Below, one piece after another: positions 60,535-64,000 of a stretch of DNA of 64,000 bases (position 1 is the first letter of the stretch; each line of letters begins with the position of its first letter). The notes under the pieces were generated by a model. It saw only the letters and a list, made by a program, of their open reading frames with translations. It was not told the origin of the DNA and made no database searches. The position numbers and the translations under genes are program-made. The stretch lies in contig NZ_JACHOS010000010.1 in assembly GCF_014199985.1 (NCBI RefSeq), forward strand, positions 1-64,000. Reading direction: 5' to 3'. This DNA is from Methylorubrum rhodesianum. Lineage in GTDB: Bacteria; Pseudomonadota; Alphaproteobacteria; Rhizobiales; Beijerinckiaceae.

Positions 60535-61182
60535 CTATGATCGCGCCACCGCGTCGGAGGCCGCCGATCCCAGCAGGGCCTCGTCCTCGTCGTCGACCTC
60601 GCCGTCGATTTCGGAATCGGCTTCCTCGTGGCCGCTCACGCCCGCGGCTTCCGCGAGGTTGCGGGCGACGCGGCGCAGGAGCTTGCGCAGGCGGCGCCGC
60701 TCCTTGTTGTCGAAGTCTTCGAGCAGTTCGGCCTCGACCTCGTCCCAGATGCGCTCGATGGCGGCGGCCTTGGCCATCCCGGTCTCGGTCAGGCGCACGC
60801 GCACGATGCGCCCGTCACCGGCCTCGGCCCGGCGCTCGACGAAGCCGAGGGCGGCGAGCCGCGAGATCGTCTTCGAGGCGGTGGGTGGGCGCACCCGCAG
60901 GGTCGCGGCGAGATCGCCCATGGTCATGCTGCCGGCGGCGGCGAGCGCCTGCACCACCTGCTCCTGGCCGGCGAACAGGTCGAGTTCGGCGAGCCGGTCG
61001 CCAACCCGGGCGCGATGCAGCCGCGCCGCCTGGACCAGCGCCCAGCCGACGCTCTTGGCCGCCGGGGGACGCAGCCGCTTGACGGTCTTGCCCGCGCGGT
61101 CCTTCTGCGCGCCTCGGCCATCCGACGTTCCGGTGGCCTCGCCGTGTGCCGCCACGGCGACCGCTTCGTTTGCCGCCGACAT
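60535..61182 (-). CDS. MarR-family transcriptional regulator
   Basis: A 215-residue regulator, longer than typical MarR proteins. The winged helix spans about residues 75-150 (SMTMGDLAATLRVRPPTASKTISRLAALG, in pieces, then RRAEAGDGRIVRVRLTETG). The N terminus is a charged unstructured tail of about 40 residues and the C terminus is acidic (EADSEIDGEVDDEDEALLG). AGGGAAA before ATG 61182 supports that start. Possible target: the palindrome at 59814 or its own promoter. Confidence 0.85.
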   Translation of the reverse strand: MSAANEAVAVAAHGEATGTSDGRGAQKDRAGKTVKRLRPPAAKSVGWALVQAARLHRARVGDRLAELDLFAGQEQVVQALAAAGSMTMGDLAATLRVRPPTASKTISRLAALGFVERRAEAGDGRIVRVRLTETGMAKAAAIERIWDEVEAELLEDFDNKERRRLRKLLRRVARNLAEAAGVSGHEEADSEIDGEVDDEDEALLGSAASDAVARS

Positions 61183-61427
61183 GATCCGGTTTCCCTTCAC
61201 GGACGCGCGGGCCCTCGAACGCTGCCCGAGAGGATGAACTGCAGGCGGCCCGCCGGGCAAGCATCTGCCGACAGCCCATGAAACTTCGATGACAGAAACG
61301 CCGCGCTTTGCCGCCGTCGGGGAGACAAGACACAGCTCTTTCGAGAAATCGCTTCACGGAGCGGCCGATTTCATGGATTCCGGCGCCGCATGAGCGTCCA
61401 ACGCAACCGAGACACCGGGCCGTTCCG

Positions 61428-63608
61428 ATGAGGCGTCGCGAGGCGCTCGGCCTCTATCCCCTGCGCGACCTGCGCCGGCCCGCGGACGATGGGGGCTGGA
61501 TCGCGACCGGCCCCGATCCGACCTTCGCCCTCGGACCGGCAGCGGCGGTGGCGGCCCTGTCCGCGACGCGCATCCGCATCCGCTGCCGCCCCGAGGCGGT
61601 GCAGCCGGTGCTCGCCGTCGACGCCGCGGGCGAGGCGGAGCCGCGCCGCTACCGGCTCACACGGCGTGCGGACGGCACCGACGACCTGATTCGCCTGCCC
61701 CCCGGCACCCGCGCGCTGCGCCTGGAAGCGGCCGAGGCGGGGCCACGCTTCCGCATCGATGCCGTGCAGGTCGAGCCGGCGGGCCGGATCGAGGCGGCCC
61801 TCCTGTCAGCGCGCAAGATCCTCGAACGGCTGCCGCCGCAGGAGCGTCGGCCCCTGCGGCTCCTGCGGCGCGCCTTCGGGCTGGTGCGCAGCACGCCGCC
61901 GCGGGAGATCTGGCGCCGCCTCACCCGTGCTGCCGAGACCCGGCGCCCGCCCGCCACCTACGCCGCCTGGATCCAGGCGGTCGAAGCCAGGGCTCTGCCC
62001 TCTTCCGAGGCCATGCGGGCCAGCCTCGCGGCCCTGCCAGAGCGTCCGCTGATCTCGCTTCTCATGACGGCCGGCGACGATTCGCTTCATGTCGCGGAGA
62101 CCGTCGCGAGCCTGCGGGCGCAGATCTATCCGGACTGGGAGCTGTGCCTCGCCGCCGAGGCCTCGGCCGCGCTCCGGGCCCTGGCGGCAGAAGACGACCG
62201 CATCCGCATCGTCCCGCGCGCCCACGGCACCGCCTCCTCCCTCGATGCGGCGCTGGCGCAGGCGCGCGGCCCCTGGCTCGCCACGGTGGAGCCCGGTGCC
62301 CGGCTCGCGCCGCACACCCTCCTTGTCCTCGTCCGACAGCTCGCCCGCGAGCCCGATCTCGATCTGCTCTACACGGACGAGGATAGGATCGGACCGGACG
62401 GCGAGCGCTGCGATCCCTGCTTCAAGCCGGACTGGTCGCCCGAGACGCTTGAGAGCAGCTTCTACATCGGCGGACTCGCCCTCTATCGTACCAGCCTAGT
62501 GCGGGCGGTCGGCGGTTTCCCGGGCGAGAGCGAGGGCGCACACGACTACGACCTCGCGCTGCGCCTGACCGAGCGGAGCGACCGCATCGGGCACCTCGCG
62601 CAGGTGCTCTACCATCGCCGCCCTGCCGGATCCGACCCAGAAGCCGCTGCCCGCGCGCTCGCCCGCCGCGCCCGGCGCACCGGCGGACTCGACGCCGTCC
62701 GCACCCTCGGCCCCGAACATTTCGCCCTGCGGCGCAGGCTCGAGACCCGCCCGCTCGTCTCCCTCGTGATCCCGACCGCCGGGCGCGACAGCACCATCGG
62801 CGGGCGCACCATCGATCTCCTGGCCGCCTGCCTCGCGAGCATCCGGGAGACCAGCACCTTCGCAACAATCGAGATCGTGGCGGTCGATAACGGCGACCTG
62901 CGACCGCAGACGCGCGCGGCGGTCGAGCGGTTCGGCGCGCGCACCGTCACCTGGGACAAGCCGGTCTTCAACGTCGCCGCCAAGATGAACCTCGGTGCCC
63001 GGACGTCGACCGGCGACGTGCTGGTCTTCCTCAACGACGACATCAGCGTCATCACGCCGGACTGGATCGAGGCGATGCTCGCGCTGCTGGCCATCCCCGG
63101 CGTCGGCGCGGTCGGCCCCAAGCTCCTGTTCGAGGACGGGGGCCTGCAGCATGCCGGGGTCGTCTTCGGCGAAGGACTGCCGGACCATGTCCGCCGCGGC
63201 TTTGCGGGTGACGACGCCGGCTATCACGGCTCCAGCCTCGCCAACCGCAACTATCTCGCTGTCACCGGCGCCTGCGTGATGGTGCGCCGCGCCGATTTCG
63301 AGGGAATCGACGGCTTCGACGAGGGTTACGCCATCAACTACAACGACATCGACCTCTGCCTGCGTCTCGGCGAGCGGGGCTTGCGCACGGTCTATTGCGC
63401 CGAGGCCCGGCTGCATCACTACGAGAGCCGCAACCGCATCCCCACCGTCGATCCCGCCGAGCAAGCCCGGTTTCGCAGACGCTGGGGCGCGAGGCTCGCC
63501 CGCGATCCGTACTACCCGGATCCGTTCGGCATCCGCCCGCCTGCCTTCGCGCTCGATGCCGAGCGGTTTCCGCTCGCCGCGCAGCGCATGGTAGAGGCGT
63601 GGCGATGA
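61428..63608 (+). CDS. Tandem GT2 glycosyltransferase
   Basis: A 726-residue protein. A first GT2 domain lies at about residues 200-400 (LISLLMTAGDDSLHVAETV, DLLYTDEDRIGPDGERCDP, with a DED acidic site). A second lies at about 440-700 (PLVSLVIPTAGRDSTIGGR, ETSTFATIEIVAVDNG, VFLNDDISVITPDWIEAML). The N-terminal 190 residues are not recognised. Such proteins extend rhamnan or O-antigen chains. ATG 61428 is the first in-frame start in protein-like sequence. It precedes a sugar nucleotidyltransferase gene by 31 bp. Confidence 0.85.
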   Translation: MRRREALGLYPLRDLRRPADDGGWIATGPDPTFALGPAAAVAALSATRIRIRCRPEAVQPVLAVDAAGEAEPRRYRLTRRADGTDDLIRLPPGTRALRLEAAEAGPRFRIDAVQVEPAGRIEAALLSARKILERLPPQERRPLRLLRRAFGLVRSTPPREIWRRLTRAAETRRPPATYAAWIQAVEARALPSSEAMRASLAALPERPLISLLMTAGDDSLHVAETVASLRAQIYPDWELCLAAEASAALRALAAEDDRIRIVPRAHGTASSLDAALAQARGPWLATVEPGARLAPHTLLVLVRQLAREPDLDLLYTDEDRIGPDGERCDPCFKPDWSPETLESSFYIGGLALYRTSLVRAVGGFPGESEGAHDYDLALRLTERSDRIGHLAQVLYHRRPAGSDPEAAARALARRARRTGGLDAVRTLGPEHFALRRRLETRPLVSLVIPTAGRDSTIGGRTIDLLAACLASIRETSTFATIEIVAVDNGDLRPQTRAAVERFGARTVTWDKPVFNVAAKMNLGARTSTGDVLVFLNDDISVITPDWIEAMLALLAIPGVGAVGPKLLFEDGGLQHAGVVFGEGLPDHVRRGFAGDDAGYHGSSLANRNYLAVTGACVMVRRADFEGIDGFDEGYAINYNDIDLCLRLGERGLRTVYCAEARLHHYESRNRIPTVDPAEQARFRRRWGARLARDPYYPDPFGIRPPAFALDAERFPLAAQRMVEAWR

Positions 63609-63639
63609 TGGCGACGAAGCACAACCTCGGAGACCAACC

Positions 63640-64000
63640 GTGAAGGCCGTGATCCTCGCGGGCGGACTCGGCACGCGGCTCTCGGAGGAGACCGTGGTGC
63701 GCCCCAAGCCGATGCTGGAGATCGGCGGACGGCCGATCCTCTGGCACATCATGCAGATCTTCGCCGCCCACGGCGTCACCGAGTTCGTGATCTGCCTCGG
63801 CTACAAGGGCTACGTCATCAAGGAATTCTTCCTCAACTACCGTCTGCATCTGAGCGATGTCACGCTCGATCTCGGCCGCGGCCATGTCGAGTTCCACCGC
63901 TCGGCGGCCGAGGATTGGAAGGTCTCGCTGATCGAGACCGGCGACGCCACCATGACCGGCGGACGCCTCAAGCGGGTGCGCGACTATCTCGGCGAGGACG
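63640..64000 (+). CDS. rfbF: Glucose-1-phosphate cytidylyltransferase-like protein, partial
   Basis: The window ends after 120 codons of this gene. The start is a GTG at 63640. The N-terminal nucleotide site KAVILAGGLGTRLSEETVVRPKPMLEIGG (in part) and GYKGYVIKEFFLNYRLHLSD match RfbF/Glc-1-P cytidylyltransferase more than thymidylyltransferases. It would make CDP-glucose for 3,6-dideoxyhexose synthesis. The rest of the gene and its pathway lie outside the window. Confidence 0.85.
   Translation, partial: MKAVILAGGLGTRLSEETVVRPKPMLEIGGRPILWHIMQIFAAHGVTEFVICLGYKGYVIKEFFLNYRLHLSDVTLDLGRGHVEFHRSAAEDWKVSLIETGDATMTGGRLKRVRDYLGED

Noticed and set aside
1..64000. tRNA, rRNA, CRISPR arrays, phage or transposase genes
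   Set aside because: No repeat-spacer pattern, transposase motif or tRNA-like cloverleaf was noticed on reading both strands; a dedicated scan could still find short elements.

Overview
The window is about 64 kb of high-GC bacterial chromosome (roughly 70 % G+C by eye). It carries a CtrA cell-cycle regulator next to a fliI-fliJ pair, flhA, a Tat-dependent molybdenum hydroxylase, a MaeB-type malic enzyme and GANTC/TTAA signals upstream of ctrA. Together these point to an alphaproteobacterium of the Hyphomicrobiales. Gene style and codon use make Methylobacterium/Methylorubrum my best guess, but that is an inference, not a proof. No rRNA, tRNA, CRISPR array, prophage or intact insertion sequence was seen.

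Layout. 0.2-10.3 kb: a frame-broken gene, a SLAC1/TehA-type channel behind a two-subunit molybdenum hydroxylase (iorAB-like), an MDR oxidoreductase, a DMT exporter divergent from its likely LysR regulator, and an SDR divergent from a GlxA-type AraC regulator. Both divergent intergenic regions hold a clean palindrome. 10.4-27.5 kb: a long run of + strand genes, almost all of unknown function. It includes a secreted caspase-fold protease with Sel1 repeats, a DUF4384-like protein, a secreted tandem DMP19 protein, a two-protein cytoplasmic pair plus a single-span membrane protein, a secreted trypsin-like protease, an OmpA-domain protein, and several small secreted or lipoprotein genes. Stops and starts overlap or nearly abut in places, and a near-identical hairpin element stands before two of the transcription blocks. 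This is the part most likely to be an undescribed system. 27.6-32.3 kb: tex, then a KpsT-like ABC ATPase and a KpsE-like polysaccharide co-polymerase with no permease gene between them.

32.3-41.3 kb: a stress-type glycine-zipper protein, flhA with a strong terminator, a 49-codon gene too short for usual gene finders, a YbhN-type membrane protein, a secreted repeat protein, fliJ and fliI (one minus-strand operon), then ctrA with its own terminator. 41.4-46.6 kb: DUF3297, a hexapeptide acetyltransferase packed head to head with the malic enzyme, and a Tat-exported formamidase-like protein. 46.7-53.7 kb: a minus-strand glycosylation operon (repeat protein, two large two-domain glycosyltransferase-type proteins, a hypothetical) and an M20 dipeptidase.

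54.0-64.0 kb: a paoABC-type three-subunit aldehyde/xanthine dehydrogenase ending in a strong terminator, a dispersed inverted repeat, a fluoride channel (TTG start), a one-domain EamA protein, a VanX-like dipeptidase, an AT-rich island with a perfect 14-bp palindrome in front of two small unknown genes, a MarR regulator, a tandem GT2 glycosyltransferase, and the start of a nucleotidyltransferase resembling glucose-1-phosphate cytidylyltransferase, cut by the window end. Surface-polysaccharide functions recur at 30-32, 42, 46-52 and 61-64 kb. Envelope biology is the theme of the window.
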